41,679 nt of DNA from SXRF01 sp964624555 (GCA_964624555.1 CAZUXB010000021.1:1-41679); one strand, 5' to 3'; positions 17,419 to 26,309 are shown, numbered from the stretch's first letter. Notes: generated from the sequence alone by a model not told the origin. Program-made: numbers and translations.

Positions 17419-17969
17419 TGAAACTGCTGAATTGCCCGATTGAAGGTTTAAAAGTTATACAGCTTGATATACGCGGCGACTCACGCGGCTTTTTTGTAGA
17501 ACGTTACCACCGCGACAAAATGCTTGCGCTAGGAATAAGCGAAAATTTTGTGCAGGATAACCATTCACGCTCAGCACCTAACATTCTGCGCGGCCTGCAC
17601 TACCAGAACAATCCGGCGCAAGGAAAACTGGTGGGGGTTACCAGCGGCAAAGTATGGGATGTAGCAGTTGATATCCGCCCTGCTTCTAAGACCTATGGTC
17701 AATACCACGCAGTTGAGCTTTCCGGCGATAATGGTATCCTGTTCTGGATACCGGCAGGTTTCGCGCATGGTTTTTGTGTAATGGGTGACGAACCAGCCGA
17801 CATGCTCTATAAAGTAAGTGGCCTATATAACGCCGCTGGCGAGGGTGGAATCAGCTATAATGACCCGGAACTGGGAATCAACTGGCCAATTGCCAATCCC
17901 CTAATTTCTGAACGCGACAAAGGGCTGCGGTCATTTGCTGAATATAAAAAGAACCCACCTATTTGGTAA
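17418..17969 (+). CDS. rfbC: dTDP-4-dehydrorhamnose 3,5-epimerase
   Basis: Third enzyme of dTDP-rhamnose synthesis, a cupin-fold epimerase that inverts C3 and C5. Family motifs include GDSRGFFVERYH, FVQDNHSRS, LRGLHYQ, VAVDIRPASKTYGQY and FWIPAGFAHGF. I chose the ATG at 17418: it overlaps the rfbD stop as TAATG, follows an AAGGAGA ribosome binding site by 9 bases, and gives 183 residues, the family's usual length. An upstream in-frame start at 17376 would add residues unlike the family. It is the last gene of the operon and overlaps the convergent sugar transferase by 11 bp. Confidence 0.95.
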   Translation: MKLLNCPIEGLKVIQLDIRGDSRGFFVERYHRDKMLALGISENFVQDNHSRSAPNILRGLHYQNNPAQGKLVGVTSGKVWDVAVDIRPASKTYGQYHAVELSGDNGILFWIPAGFAHGFCVMGDEPADMLYKVSGLYNAAGEGGISYNDPELGINWPIANPLISERDKGLRSFAEYKKNPPIW

Positions 17970-18582
17970 GGTTTTTCCTGTAATCGTCCAGCCGCAGGAA
18001 AGTGGCATAACCATCGGTTTTTACACCATCGCGTTTTAAAACCACCAGAACTGTTTTGAAGATAATCTTTATATCCAGCCACACTGTCCAGTTATCAACA
18101 TATTCAATATCCATTTTCAGGCGTTCGTCCCAGTTAAGGTTGTTGCGGCCATTTACCTGGGCAAGGCCGGTTATTCCCGGCTTTACCTCATGGCGGCGCA
18201 TTTCGCTTGCGCTGTAATAAGGAAAAAAATCAAAAAGCAGCGGGCGCGGGCCGACAATACTCATATCGCCTTTTAATATATTGAAAAGCTGGGGTAGTTC
18301 ATCAAGGCTTAGATTACGCATTATACTGCCGAATTTGGTCAGGCGTTCGGCATCACTTAGCGGTTTCCCACCGGCGTCTACAGCATTCCTCATGCTGCGG
18401 AATTTCATTATATTAAATGGTTTCTGGTTAAGCCCGGGGCGGACCTGCTTAAATATAACCGGGCTGCCCATGGTCAAACGCACCATTACAGCAACCACAA
18501 GCATAACCGGGCTTAAGATAATAATACCGGCCACCGCCCCGCAAACATCCATTATTCGTTTAATAGTATATTTATTAAGCAT
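17959..18582 (-). CDS. initiating phosphoglycosyl transferase (bacterial sugar transferase)
   Basis: A 207-residue monotopic enzyme of the WbaP/PglC superfamily. It transfers a sugar phosphate from a UDP-sugar to undecaprenyl phosphate and so starts glycan assembly at the inner membrane. It has an N-terminal re-entrant hydrophobic helix (about 14-36), KFRSM, the catalytic Asp-Glu pair in SLDELPQLFNILKGDMS (D94, E95), VGPRP and VKPGITGLAQVNGRN. It is of the short PglC-like size with no extra N-terminal membrane domain. It lies convergent to rfbC (11 bp overlap). The first sugar cannot be told from sequence. Confidence 0.88.
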   Translation of the reverse strand: MLNKYTIKRIMDVCGAVAGIIILSPVMLVVAVMVRLTMGSPVIFKQVRPGLNQKPFNIMKFRSMRNAVDAGGKPLSDAERLTKFGSIMRNLSLDELPQLFNILKGDMSIVGPRPLLFDFFPYYSASEMRRHEVKPGITGLAQVNGRNNLNWDERLKMDIEYVDNWTVWLDIKIIFKTVLVVLKRDGVKTDGYATFLRLDDYRKNLTK

Positions 18583-18704
18583 TATAATTGTGGTTCCCTT
18601 TTTTTAAGCCTGCTTATAGCATAGCTACAAAATTTCCGCATATTTATCAATATGAACGTAGCCTTAATTTATCTAAAGAGAAAAATTGCCTCAGGAAGTT
18701 TAGC

Positions 18705-20171
18705 GTGGTAAAATTCCTCATGAAATCCAAACGTTCACAATCAAAAAATGCTATTTCATTCAGCACTATCCTTAAAACAATTATGGTAGTGTCTTCGCCT
18801 ACCCTTTTATTGCTTTCATTATTTGTATTTCTTGGTGAGCTGGATTTTACCTATTGTATATATGGTTATATGGCCATCATACTGACATCGGCAGTGTTTG
18901 TTATTCCATTCCTGGCCAATATCTCGGCCCTCACTGATTATGTAACTGATCTGGCAGAGGATAAACGTGTACGTGCTCCTGACCTGAGTTTTTTAAGTAA
19001 TATCGGTCAACTTTCAGGTGCGTTGGGCCGCCTGCAGAATTCATGGGAAAACAAGCGTCACGAGATGGAAACAGTTATCACGGAACGTGAAATCCTGGTC
19101 GATACACTGCCCGATATTTTGATCATGACCAATGATGACAAGGAAATTGTCCGCACCAACCGCGCCGCCCGCAATATTTTTGGACAAAACCTGGCCCACC
19201 GCCCCCTGCGCGATATTATACCCAACAATAAATTGCTCAATGCTATCACCACGGTAATTGAGGATCTGCGCGGACAGGAGATAGAGTTTCACCTGCCGGA
19301 ACCATTGCCCCGCGATTTTCAGGCTATTATTGAACGCTTCCCGATTCCTTCCGAAGGCGGGATAACCATAATAATTACCATGACCGATATTACCCAGCAA
19401 AAGCGGGTACAGAGAATGCGTGCCGATTTTGTGGCCAATGCCAGCCACGAGATACGCACCCCACTGGCCAGTATCATCGGGTTTATTGAAACACTGCGCG
19501 GCCCCGCCAAAGATGATGCCAATGCCCGTGATGAATTTTTGCGGGTAATGGGTGAACAGGCCGAAAGAATGTCAAAACTGATAAATGACCTGCTCTCACT
19601 ATCTAAAATTGAGATGAATGCCCACAGCACGCCTATTTCCAAAGTTGATTTCCTGAAAATTGTCCGTACCGAAAAACAACACTTCGAATGGTCGTGTAAA
19701 CAAAAACATGTAACGCTTAACATGAAGCTTAATGATAACCTTCCACCAACCAAGGGCGATGATGATGAACTGGCACAGGTTGTGCGTAACCTCCTTGGCA
19801 ATGCTATTAAATCCACTAATCCGGATACAGAAATACTGGTGACCGTTAAACTTACCTCACAATTACCTGACGACCCCAATTTCCGTAACTTGACCAGGGC
19901 AATATGTTTTTCGGTGCAGGACCAGGGCGAAGGAATACCCAAGGAACATATACCCCGCCTGACAGAGCGTTTTTACCGGGTCGATACCGCACGTACCAGG
20001 AAAGTCGGCGGCACTGGCCTTGGGCTGGCTATTGTAAAACACGTGCTGAACCGCCACCACGGTGCTTTGGCCATTGAAAGCGAAGTTGGCAAAGGCAGCA
20101 TATTCTCAGTATATTTGCCGATCTACGACGATATTACCCCTATACAGTTTGATAAAAAAGAATTGTTATAG
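18705..20171 (+). CDS. phoR: phosphate-regulon sensor histidine kinase
   Basis: Membrane sensor kinase that reports phosphate supply, through the Pst transporter, to PhoB. It has two N-terminal membrane helices (about 21-44 and 51-73), a PAS region (about 121-231), the HisKA box NASHEIRTPLASI with the phospho-accepting H248, then the HATPase N box LLGNAIKS, G1 DQGEGIP, FYRVD, and G2 GGTGLGLAIVKH. I chose the GTG at 18705 because an AGGAAG ribosome binding site lies 6 bases upstream; the ATG at 18720 is the alternative. The assignment as PhoR rests on domain order and on the pstCAB genes directly downstream. No phoB is in the window. Confidence 0.85.
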   Translation: MVKFLMKSKRSQSKNAISFSTILKTIMVVSSPTLLLLSLFVFLGELDFTYCIYGYMAIILTSAVFVIPFLANISALTDYVTDLAEDKRVRAPDLSFLSNIGQLSGALGRLQNSWENKRHEMETVITEREILVDTLPDILIMTNDDKEIVRTNRAARNIFGQNLAHRPLRDIIPNNKLLNAITTVIEDLRGQEIEFHLPEPLPRDFQAIIERFPIPSEGGITIIITMTDITQQKRVQRMRADFVANASHEIRTPLASIIGFIETLRGPAKDDANARDEFLRVMGEQAERMSKLINDLLSLSKIEMNAHSTPISKVDFLKIVRTEKQHFEWSCKQKHVTLNMKLNDNLPPTKGDDDELAQVVRNLLGNAIKSTNPDTEILVTVKLTSQLPDDPNFRNLTRAICFSVQDQGEGIPKEHIPRLTERFYRVDTARTRKVGGTGLGLAIVKHVLNRHHGALAIESEVGKGSIFSVYLPIYDDITPIQFDKKELL

Positions 20172-20198
20172 TTACCATAGCTGGTATAAAGCTGGCTT

Positions 20199-21161
20199 AT
20201 GAGCGAAAAATTAATAACATCTCTTAAAGAACGCCCTATTTCCGCCCGTGCCAAGATGCTGGATAAAGGGGTGGTTATCGCTTTGCGTATTGCCGCTGCC
20301 ACTTCGATAGTTATAACTATCGCCATTGTTTCTTCGGTATTGCTGGAAGCCCTGCGTTTTTTCAAGGTAATTCCCGTAAGTGATTTCCTGTTTGGCCTGC
20401 AATGGAGCCCGCAAATGGCCCTTAGAGCCGATCAGGCCGGAAGCAGTGGTGCTTTCGGTGCAGTGCCTTTATTTGTCGGGACTTTGCTTATAACCATAAT
20501 CGCCATGCTGGTTGCTATACCAACTGGTTTATTCTCCGCTATCTACCTTGCCGAATATGCCAAACGTAACACCCGGAATTTACTCAAACCAGCTCTGGAG
20601 ATACTCGCTGGCATCCCCACGGTGGTTTATGGCTACTTTGCCATTATGTTCATATCGCCTTATTTGCAGGCCATCGGGGGCGCCATAGGGCTTAATGTGG
20701 CTTCAGAAAGTGCCATGGCCGCCGGGCTGGTGATGGGTATTATGATTATTCCTTTTATCTCCTCCCTCTCCGATGACATTATAACCGCAGTTCCGCTGGC
20801 ATTGCGCGATGGAGCCTATGCGCTGGGCGCCACTAAATCGGAAACCATAAAACAAATCATACTTCCCGCAGCAATGCCGGGAATAGCCGGGGCAGTATTG
20901 CTGGCGATATCACGGGCCATTGGCGAAACGATGATCGTGGTGATGGCCGCGGGCATGTCCGCCAACCTGACCGCTAATCCATTACAAGCCGTTACCACCG
21001 TTACCGTACAGATCGTGTCCCTCCTGGTGGGCGACCAGGAGTTTGACAGCCCCAAGACAATGGCGGCATTTGCCCTGGGGCTGGCGCTGTTTTGCGTGAC
21101 CCTTACGCTAAATATAATCGCGCTTAAAATCGTAAATAATTACCGGAAAAAATATGCGTGA
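20199..21161 (+). CDS. pstC: phosphate ABC transporter permease PstC
   Basis: One of the two inner-membrane channel subunits of the high-affinity phosphate importer. It is 320 residues with about six membrane helices. The first lies at about 25-52, a periplasmic loop follows, and the permease core includes IPTGLFSAIYLAEYA, EILAGIPTVVYGYFA and the cytoplasmic EAA-type loop DGAYALGATKSETIKQIILPAAMPGIAGA that docks on PstB. It starts 27 bp after phoR, and its last 8 bp overlap pstA. No pstS precedes it, so the binding protein must be encoded elsewhere. Confidence 0.93.
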   Translation: MSEKLITSLKERPISARAKMLDKGVVIALRIAAATSIVITIAIVSSVLLEALRFFKVIPVSDFLFGLQWSPQMALRADQAGSSGAFGAVPLFVGTLLITIIAMLVAIPTGLFSAIYLAEYAKRNTRNLLKPALEILAGIPTVVYGYFAIMFISPYLQAIGGAIGLNVASESAMAAGLVMGIMIIPFISSLSDDIITAVPLALRDGAYALGATKSETIKQIILPAAMPGIAGAVLLAISRAIGETMIVVMAAGMSANLTANPLQAVTTVTVQIVSLLVGDQEFDSPKTMAAFALGLALFCVTLTLNIIALKIVNNYRKKYA

Positions 21162-22413
21162 AATTGATGCAAAATATCTTTGGCACAAAAAACGTCTGCG
21201 GGCAGAGGCGCGCTTCAAATTTTATGGCAGGCTGGCACTGTGTATTGCCGTTTTAATGCTGGTATTGCTTATTGGCAGCCTTATCCAGCGCGGAATGTTT
21301 GGTTTCGTACAAACCCAGGCCAGACTCAACATAAATTTTGATCCAACCGTGCTGGGGATTGATAAAGATAATCCAATAGATTCCCTGCCAACCTCAAATT
21401 ATAACCTGCTTATACGTGATGCGCTAAAAAAGCAATTCCCTGAAGTTACTGATAACAAAAACCTACGCGATTTATACTCCCTGATTGGCAACAATGCCGG
21501 GGTTGTATTAAGGCAAATTATAGAAACAACATCTGTTTTTCTTGGGCAATCACAGGAAGTATGGCTGCCACTTTCCAGCAATGCTGATTTATACAGTAAG
21601 TATGGGCCGGGCGCAGACCAGAAAATAAACGAAGAGCAAGCCGCATGGCTGCGCAATTTTGCAGAAAAAGGAAATTTGCACAAAGTGTTTAACCGCAGGT
21701 TTTTTACCCAGGGTGACTCCCGCAACCCGGAAAGTGCCGGTTTTTTTGGGGCGATGGTTGGCTCAGCCTGTACGCTGCTTATATGCCTGGCGGTGGTATT
21801 CCCGTTTGGAGTAGCAACCGCAGTGTTCCTTGAAGAATTTGCCAAGAAAAGCCTGCTGGTCGATTTTATAGAGGTAAATATCAATAATCTTGCCGCCGTC
21901 CCTTCAATTGTTTTTGGTTTGCTGGGGCTTGCAATATATATAAATATGCTGGGTATGCCACGCTCATCATCGTTAGTTGGCGGCATGACCCTGGCCCTCA
22001 TGATCCTGCCGGTCATTATCATTAGCACCCGTACAGCGCTTAAATCCATACCTAATTCCATACGCGATGCCGCCCGCGCCATGGGTGCAACCCCGGTCCA
22101 GATGGTGTGGCACCATACCCTGCCACTGGCCATGCCGGGAATTATGACCGGAACGATACTGGGGATGGCCAGGGCCATAGGGGAAACCGCGCCTTTGCTG
22201 ATGATCGGGATGGTAGCTTTTGTTGCAGATATTCCCAGCGGTTTCACCTCCCCGGCAACCGTTATGCCGGTACAGATATATCTGTGGGCAAGCAGCCCGG
22301 AATCTGGGTTTGCCGAGAAAACTGCCGCCGGAATTTTAGTGCTGCTGGTACTGCTGGTGGCTATGAATATGCTGGCAATAATCCTGCGTAAAAAGCTCGA
22401 GGTACGGTGGTAG
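21154..22413 (+). CDS. pstA: phosphate ABC transporter permease PstA
   Basis: Second channel subunit of the phosphate importer. It is 419 residues, longer than enteric PstA. A hydrophobic helix (about 24-46) is followed by a long periplasmic segment of roughly 140 residues before the permease core, as is common in alphaproteobacteria. The core has FPFGVATAVFLEEFAKKS, NLAAVPSIVFGLLGLA and the EAA-type loop DAARAMGATPVQMVWHHTLPLAMPGI. It overlaps pstC by 8 bp, and pstB follows after 62 bp. Confidence 0.93.
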   Translation: MREIDAKYLWHKKRLRAEARFKFYGRLALCIAVLMLVLLIGSLIQRGMFGFVQTQARLNINFDPTVLGIDKDNPIDSLPTSNYNLLIRDALKKQFPEVTDNKNLRDLYSLIGNNAGVVLRQIIETTSVFLGQSQEVWLPLSSNADLYSKYGPGADQKINEEQAAWLRNFAEKGNLHKVFNRRFFTQGDSRNPESAGFFGAMVGSACTLLICLAVVFPFGVATAVFLEEFAKKSLLVDFIEVNINNLAAVPSIVFGLLGLAIYINMLGMPRSSSLVGGMTLALMILPVIIISTRTALKSIPNSIRDAARAMGATPVQMVWHHTLPLAMPGIMTGTILGMARAIGETAPLLMIGMVAFVADIPSGFTSPATVMPVQIYLWASSPESGFAEKTAAGILVLLVLLVAMNMLAIILRKKLEVRW

Positions 22414-22475
22414 GGTATATTTTGGCGATTGTTCAAATAGTTGCATTGCAGCAAAAATGGTGCTAGAAGTCGCGC

Positions 22476-23228
22476 ATGAAAATAATATCCAAAAACCTGA
22501 ATGTATTTTACGGCGCCAAACAGGCTTTGTTTGATATAAACATCTCCATGCAGGAAAACAGCGTTACCGCCCTGATCGGACCGAGCGGCTGCGGCAAATC
22601 AACTTTCCTGCGCTGCATCAACCGCATGAATGATACTATTGATGGCTGTACGGTAAAAGGCGAGATAATGGTCGATGGCCGCAACATAAATGCACCGGAG
22701 CAGGATGTGGTGCAACTGCGCGCGTGGATCGGCATGGTGTTCCAGAAACCTAACCCTTTCCCCAAATCTATTTACGATAATGTGGCCTATGGCCCACGCA
22801 TCCATAATTTGTGCAAAAATAAAAGCGACCTTGATGCTTTAGTGGAAACCAGCTTGCAGCGCGCCGGATTATTTGATGAGGTAAAAGACCGGCTGCATGA
22901 TTCGGGAACCAGCCTGTCCGGTGGCCAGCAGCAAAGATTGTGCATCGCCCGCACTATTGCCGTAAACCCGGAAATCATATTGATGGATGAACCTTGTTCC
23001 GCCCTGGACCCTATCGCAACCGCCCGCATCGAAGAACTTATCGACGAACTTAAAGAACATTTTACCATTGTTATTGTCACCCACTCAATGCAACAGGCGG
23101 CGCGGGTATCCAAACAAACCTGTTTCTTCCATATGGGCAAAGTTATTGAATCAGGCGCTACCAGCCAGATATTCACCGCTCCTGTACACCAACAGACGCA
23201 GGATTATATAACCGGCAGGTATGGTTGA
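22476..23228 (+). CDS. pstB: phosphate ABC transporter ATP-binding protein PstB
   Basis: ATPase of the phosphate importer, a 250-residue cytoplasmic protein. Walker A is GPSGCGKST (35-43), the signature is LSGGQQQR (147-154), Walker B is ILMDEPCSALDP (168-179), and the switch histidine is in VTHSMQQA. KPNPFPKSIYDNVAYGPR is specific for PstB. In most alphaproteobacteria phoU and phoB follow; here the coding strand ends in a cluster of palindromic repeats instead. Confidence 0.96.
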   Translation: MKIISKNLNVFYGAKQALFDINISMQENSVTALIGPSGCGKSTFLRCINRMNDTIDGCTVKGEIMVDGRNINAPEQDVVQLRAWIGMVFQKPNPFPKSIYDNVAYGPRIHNLCKNKSDLDALVETSLQRAGLFDEVKDRLHDSGTSLSGGQQQRLCIARTIAVNPEIILMDEPCSALDPIATARIEELIDELKEHFTIVIVTHSMQQAARVSKQTCFFHMGKVIESGATSQIFTAPVHQQTQDYITGRYG

Positions 23229-23534
23229 GGCTTAGTCATCCTGTGGGCGATGCAGTCGCAGCACAGGATCTGAATGTAATTATAACCCCAACTATGGATA
23301 CGGAAAAACTTACTTCTCCCTCTCCCTCTGGGAGAGGGCCGGGGTGAGGGCTAATACTGTCATTCTGACCCCGCACTTGTTGCGGGGGAAGAATCTCTGC
23401 TTTATAATGACGAGATCCTTCACTTTGTTCAGGATGACAAAGCCCTCACCTAAACTCTCCCAGAGGGAGAGGAATATATTGGCATAATTATACGAGATCC
23501 TGCGCTGACGCTTGCACGTCCCGCAGGATGACCT
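23229..23534. repeat. nested cluster of palindromic repeats downstream of pstB
   Basis: Several different elements are packed together. 23235-23272 has inverted ends (CCTGTG/CACAGG). 23313-23350 (CTCCCTCTCCCTCTGGGAGAGG) and its inverted partner at 23441-23472 flank a third element, 23357-23438, which has GTCATTCTGACC and GGATGAC ends and a CCCCGCACTTGTTGCGGGG hairpin. A fourth, 23494-23533, runs into the coding end of the minus-strand glycosyltransferase. The flanking arrangement suggests that one element inserted into another. No gene is visible in the gap. Confidence 0.75.
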
Positions 23535-24288
23535 TACCACGTAGCTCAATGTACTTCGCTATTCGCATTACCCGCCCGAAAGCATAGATATTGGCATAGA
23601 TGTAGCCATTCCAACCACGCAGGATATATAGCCGCAGGAAGTAGGCCTTGAAGAAAGCTATTCCATATTCAAGCATTAAACGTTTATGGGCAAATGCCAG
23701 GCCTTTTGGCTGTAAATTCTCCGCCTGCACACTGGTGTAGCTGTTCATTTTTTCCAGCGCGTGGGAAATGTTGCGGAACGAGCGGTGCAATACAGGTGAG
23801 CGCAAATTAGCAACCTCCCCCTCCTCCATGATAACTGAATCATGCACCGGACTATCGGAAAAACGGCCTTTACTGCGGTTATAAAGACGCAGGCAATGGT
23901 TGGTATGGGCCAGCAATGCCAGTTTTTTTTCACCTGGCAAAAGGTCGCGAACCTTTAAAATATACCCGGCATGTGGCGGCTCACCGCTTACAAACAAACC
24001 CTTTATTTCGTTGGCCAGCTCTACGGTAATTTCCTCATCAGCATCAATATTTAAAAGCCACTCATTGCGGCATATATCCTCAGCAAAACGCTTTTGCGGC
24101 CCATAACCATTCCACTCGTTATATAGAACTTTTGCACCAAGGAATGTTGCCACTGATACAGTGTCATCGCTGCTGCCGCTATCAACCACCACCACTTCAT
24201 CGACCCAGTCAGAAACACTGTTTATAGCTGTCGCTATGCGGTCAGACTCGTTTTTGGTGATTATAAATACGGAAATAGGAAGGGGCAT
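23488..24288 (-). CDS. WaaE/KdtX-like family 2 glycosyltransferase
   Basis: A 266-residue GT2 enzyme of the LPS-core beta-glucosyltransferase type. It has VFIITKNESDRIATAINSV, VVVVDSGSSDDTVSVA, the metal motif NIDADEEI, and the family's central segment with PVHDSV and HRSFRNISHALEKMNSYT. The last 12 or so residues (after AKYIELRGK) are encoded by a palindromic repeat that also supplies the stop codon. The C-terminus has therefore been altered by repeat insertion, outside the catalytic part. It is divergent from a GT4 gene. Confidence 0.82.
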   Translation of the reverse strand: MPLPISVFIITKNESDRIATAINSVSDWVDEVVVVDSGSSDDTVSVATFLGAKVLYNEWNGYGPQKRFAEDICRNEWLLNIDADEEITVELANEIKGLFVSGEPPHAGYILKVRDLLPGEKKLALLAHTNHCLRLYNRSKGRFSDSPVHDSVIMEEGEVANLRSPVLHRSFRNISHALEKMNSYTSVQAENLQPKGLAFAHKRLMLEYGIAFFKAYFLRLYILRGWNGYIYANIYAFGRVMRIAKYIELRGKVILRDVQASAQDLV

Positions 24289-24297
24289 AGAGATAAC

Positions 24298-24382
24298 TGG
24301 ATGATCAGATTATTGGATGACTAAGAAGATTTATAGTTTATATTACTTAATCATCTAATCATCAAGTCATCTAATCATCTAC
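24298..24382. repeat. short-period repeat forming an imperfect inverted pair
   Basis: The left arm (24298-24325) has GATGATCAGATTATTGGATGAC and the right arm (24346-24382) is built of AATCATCT/AAGTCATCT units of 8-9 bases. The arms are complementary at about 21 of 28 positions. It fills the gap between two divergent glycosyltransferase genes and ends about 10 bases before the ATG of the right one. Confidence 0.65.
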
Positions 24383-24393
24383 GGAGTTCCGTT

Positions 24394-25437
24394 ATGCGTA
24401 TAGCAAATATCATGTTCAGCAAAGGCGGCGGCGGTATTGAAAAAGCCTTCGTCGACTATTGTGAAGGGCTGCGTGATCTAGGGCATCAATCCATAGCCAT
24501 TAGCGCGCCGGAAGCTATGGTCAATTCTGAGTTGTCCGGTATCGAGATAGAAACCCACAGCATAGGCAACATGGGGGAATGGGATTTTCTGGCAGTCCGC
24601 CGCCTGCGCAAATTGTTGCTGGAATTAAAAATTGATGTGGTAATCGCCCATGCCAACCGCGCCTTCGGCTTATCCCGGAAAGCAATAAAAGGACTTATAC
24701 CATTGGTCGGTGTGGTGCAGAATTACAGCACCAGCAGATATAATGCAGCAGACGCCGTATTCACCACTACCCACGATTTAATCAGCGTATTAGCTGGGCA
24801 GGGAATAGACGAGGACCGGATATTCCACATTCCCAACATGGTGAAATGCCTTGAACTACCGCATCGCGGCCTGCGTAATGACCCTCCGGTAATTGGTACA
24901 ATGGGACGCTTTGTCGCCAAAAAAGGTTTTGACGTTTACATTGACGCACTAAAAATTCTGAAAACCCGCGGGATAGCTTTCAAGGCCGTACTTGGCGGCG
25001 AAGGGGTAGAAAGCGATGCCCTGAAAGCACGCGCACAATCTGCCGGGATAAGCGATCAGCTGCATTTCCTGGGCTGGGTATTAAATAAAAAAAAATTTTA
25101 TACCAGCATTGATATTTTCTGCCTCCCTTCCCTGCATGAACCTTTCGGTATTGTATTACTGGAAGCATTTAAATATGGGGCACCGGTAATTTCCAGCAAT
25201 ACCGAAGGCCCGCACGACATAATAACACCTAATTACGATGCTATAATCGTAGAAAAAGGCAGCCCCGAACAGCTGGCCGATGCCTTGGAAAAGCTGATAA
25301 AAAACCCGGCAGAAGCAGATAAGCTGGCGGCTAACGCCTTTGCCAAGGCCAGAACCAAATACTCTCAGGAAGTGGTGTGCAGGCAAATTGAAATAGCCTT
25401 AAACACTATGCTGGAAAAAATGCGTACCATCAAATAA
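24394..25437 (+). CDS. family 4 glycosyltransferase
   Basis: A 347-residue GT-B enzyme of family GT4. The N-terminal domain begins IANIMFSKGGGGIEKAFVDYCEGL, with the glycine-rich acceptor-side loop. The C-terminal domain has VIGTMGRFVAKKGFDVYIDAL, LGGEG and LHFLGWV, and the conserved LPSLHEPFGIVLLEAFKYGAPVIS, which contains the GT4 E-x7-E motif. It probably retains configuration and adds a sugar to LPS core or the surface glycan. An AT-rich repeat separates it from the WaaE-like gene, and ACGGAG lies upstream of the ATG. Confidence 0.88.
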   Translation: MRIANIMFSKGGGGIEKAFVDYCEGLRDLGHQSIAISAPEAMVNSELSGIEIETHSIGNMGEWDFLAVRRLRKLLLELKIDVVIAHANRAFGLSRKAIKGLIPLVGVVQNYSTSRYNAADAVFTTTHDLISVLAGQGIDEDRIFHIPNMVKCLELPHRGLRNDPPVIGTMGRFVAKKGFDVYIDALKILKTRGIAFKAVLGGEGVESDALKARAQSAGISDQLHFLGWVLNKKKFYTSIDIFCLPSLHEPFGIVLLEAFKYGAPVISSNTEGPHDIITPNYDAIIVEKGSPEQLADALEKLIKNPAEADKLAANAFAKARTKYSQEVVCRQIEIALNTMLEKMRTIK

Positions 25438-25442
25438 CGCAC

Positions 25443-26309
25443 TTAAAATAAATAAGCCATGAAAGCGCAGTTAAGCGCCTCTCCGGCTGTCGCCGATAAA
25501 TTATATTGTATTGGCGTAACACCTGTTGTAGTGCAGGTACTCTCATTTGGTACCCCCGTACCAGCATCAGCAGTGTTAGCATCCCTTACAATCCCAGTTG
25601 CAGGCAGTCCGTCATCTATTTTACTATCAATCTGATAAAACTGACGGGGAGTTGCAAAATTCTGTGAACCAGAGTAATGCTGCAAGAAGAACATATTAAT
25701 TTTATTAATTTTGCTAAAATAAATTTCAGGATCAGGCCACCAATACTGGTTGGCTATAACTGTAAGTATGGAAACCGAGGATAATCTCCCTGCCGGAAAA
25801 ATTTTTATACTATTCTCATATGTTGAAACAGATATATTTGGCATTCCCACAAAAACTGAACAAGCTGCTGCCACACTGTTTATCAGGCTTCCCGCTGTTC
25901 CTCCCAAATTTCCTTTTATCAAATTTGCGTCAGAAAGATGTGACCAGAATGGGACCGTTTCCCCATAATAAGATAATCTACCATCATTATTCCCATAAGC
26001 TTTTGGGAAACCAGATGAACAAGTTTTTCCTGCGTAAGTACCAGTAAAGGTAAAAAATCCTAATTGAGATGCTTCGGATGGTGGCATATCACCAGGCAAA
26101 TAACCGTATTTTGCTTTAAAGGCATTGAGTGCAGACATTACCTCATCGAATTGACTTATCTGCGCACGTATCTCAGATGATTTTATCAAATCGCGCCCTA
26201 CCAACACACCACCGATAATCAAGCCAATAATTACCACGACAACTGATATTTCAACCAGAGTGAAACCACCATTTTGACGAGTGGCGAGTGATAAGTGAAG
26301 TCTTTGCAT
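25443..26309 (-). CDS. orphan type IV pilin/pseudopilin-like protein
   Basis: A 288-residue protein with a prepilin leader of 15 residues, cleavage site G15-F16 (NGG|FTLVEIS), glutamate at +5 (E20), and a hydrophobic N-terminal helix to about residue 38. FKAKYGYLPGDMPPSE follows the helix, as in many alphaproteobacterial orphan pseudopilins. The remainder is a large, serine/threonine-rich globular domain. No pilus or type II secretion genes are near, so the peptidase and assembly machinery would be elsewhere. The leader LSLATRQN is encoded by a short-period repeat (GAGTGGCGAGTGATAAGTG), so this N-terminal region may have been shaped by repeat insertion. Confidence 0.8.
   Translation of the reverse strand: MQRLHLSLATRQNGGFTLVEISVVVVIIGLIIGGVLVGRDLIKSSEIRAQISQFDEVMSALNAFKAKYGYLPGDMPPSEASQLGFFTFTGTYAGKTCSSGFPKAYGNNDGRLSYYGETVPFWSHLSDANLIKGNLGGTAGSLINSVAAACSVFVGMPNISVSTYENSIKIFPAGRLSSVSILTVIANQYWWPDPEIYFSKINKINMFFLQHYSGSQNFATPRQFYQIDSKIDDGLPATGIVRDANTADAGTGVPNESTCTTTGVTPIQYNLSATAGEALNCAFMAYLF
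26276..26300. repeat. short-period repeat within the pseudopilin leader codons
   Basis: GACGAGTGGCGAGTGATAAG contains three GAGTG/AAGTG-type units spaced 7-8 bases. It resembles the units at 40394-40418 and encodes part of the prepilin leader. Short, so the relation is tentative. Confidence 0.35.

Noticed and set aside
21399..22454. 351-codon open frame antisense to pstA
   Set aside because: It mirrors the clear permease gene pstA on the other strand; composition is that of a shadow frame.
23229..23487. A small gene or a terminator alone after pstB
   Set aside because: All open frames there are translations of palindromic repeats; the hairpins belong to the repeats, although they may also stop transcription.
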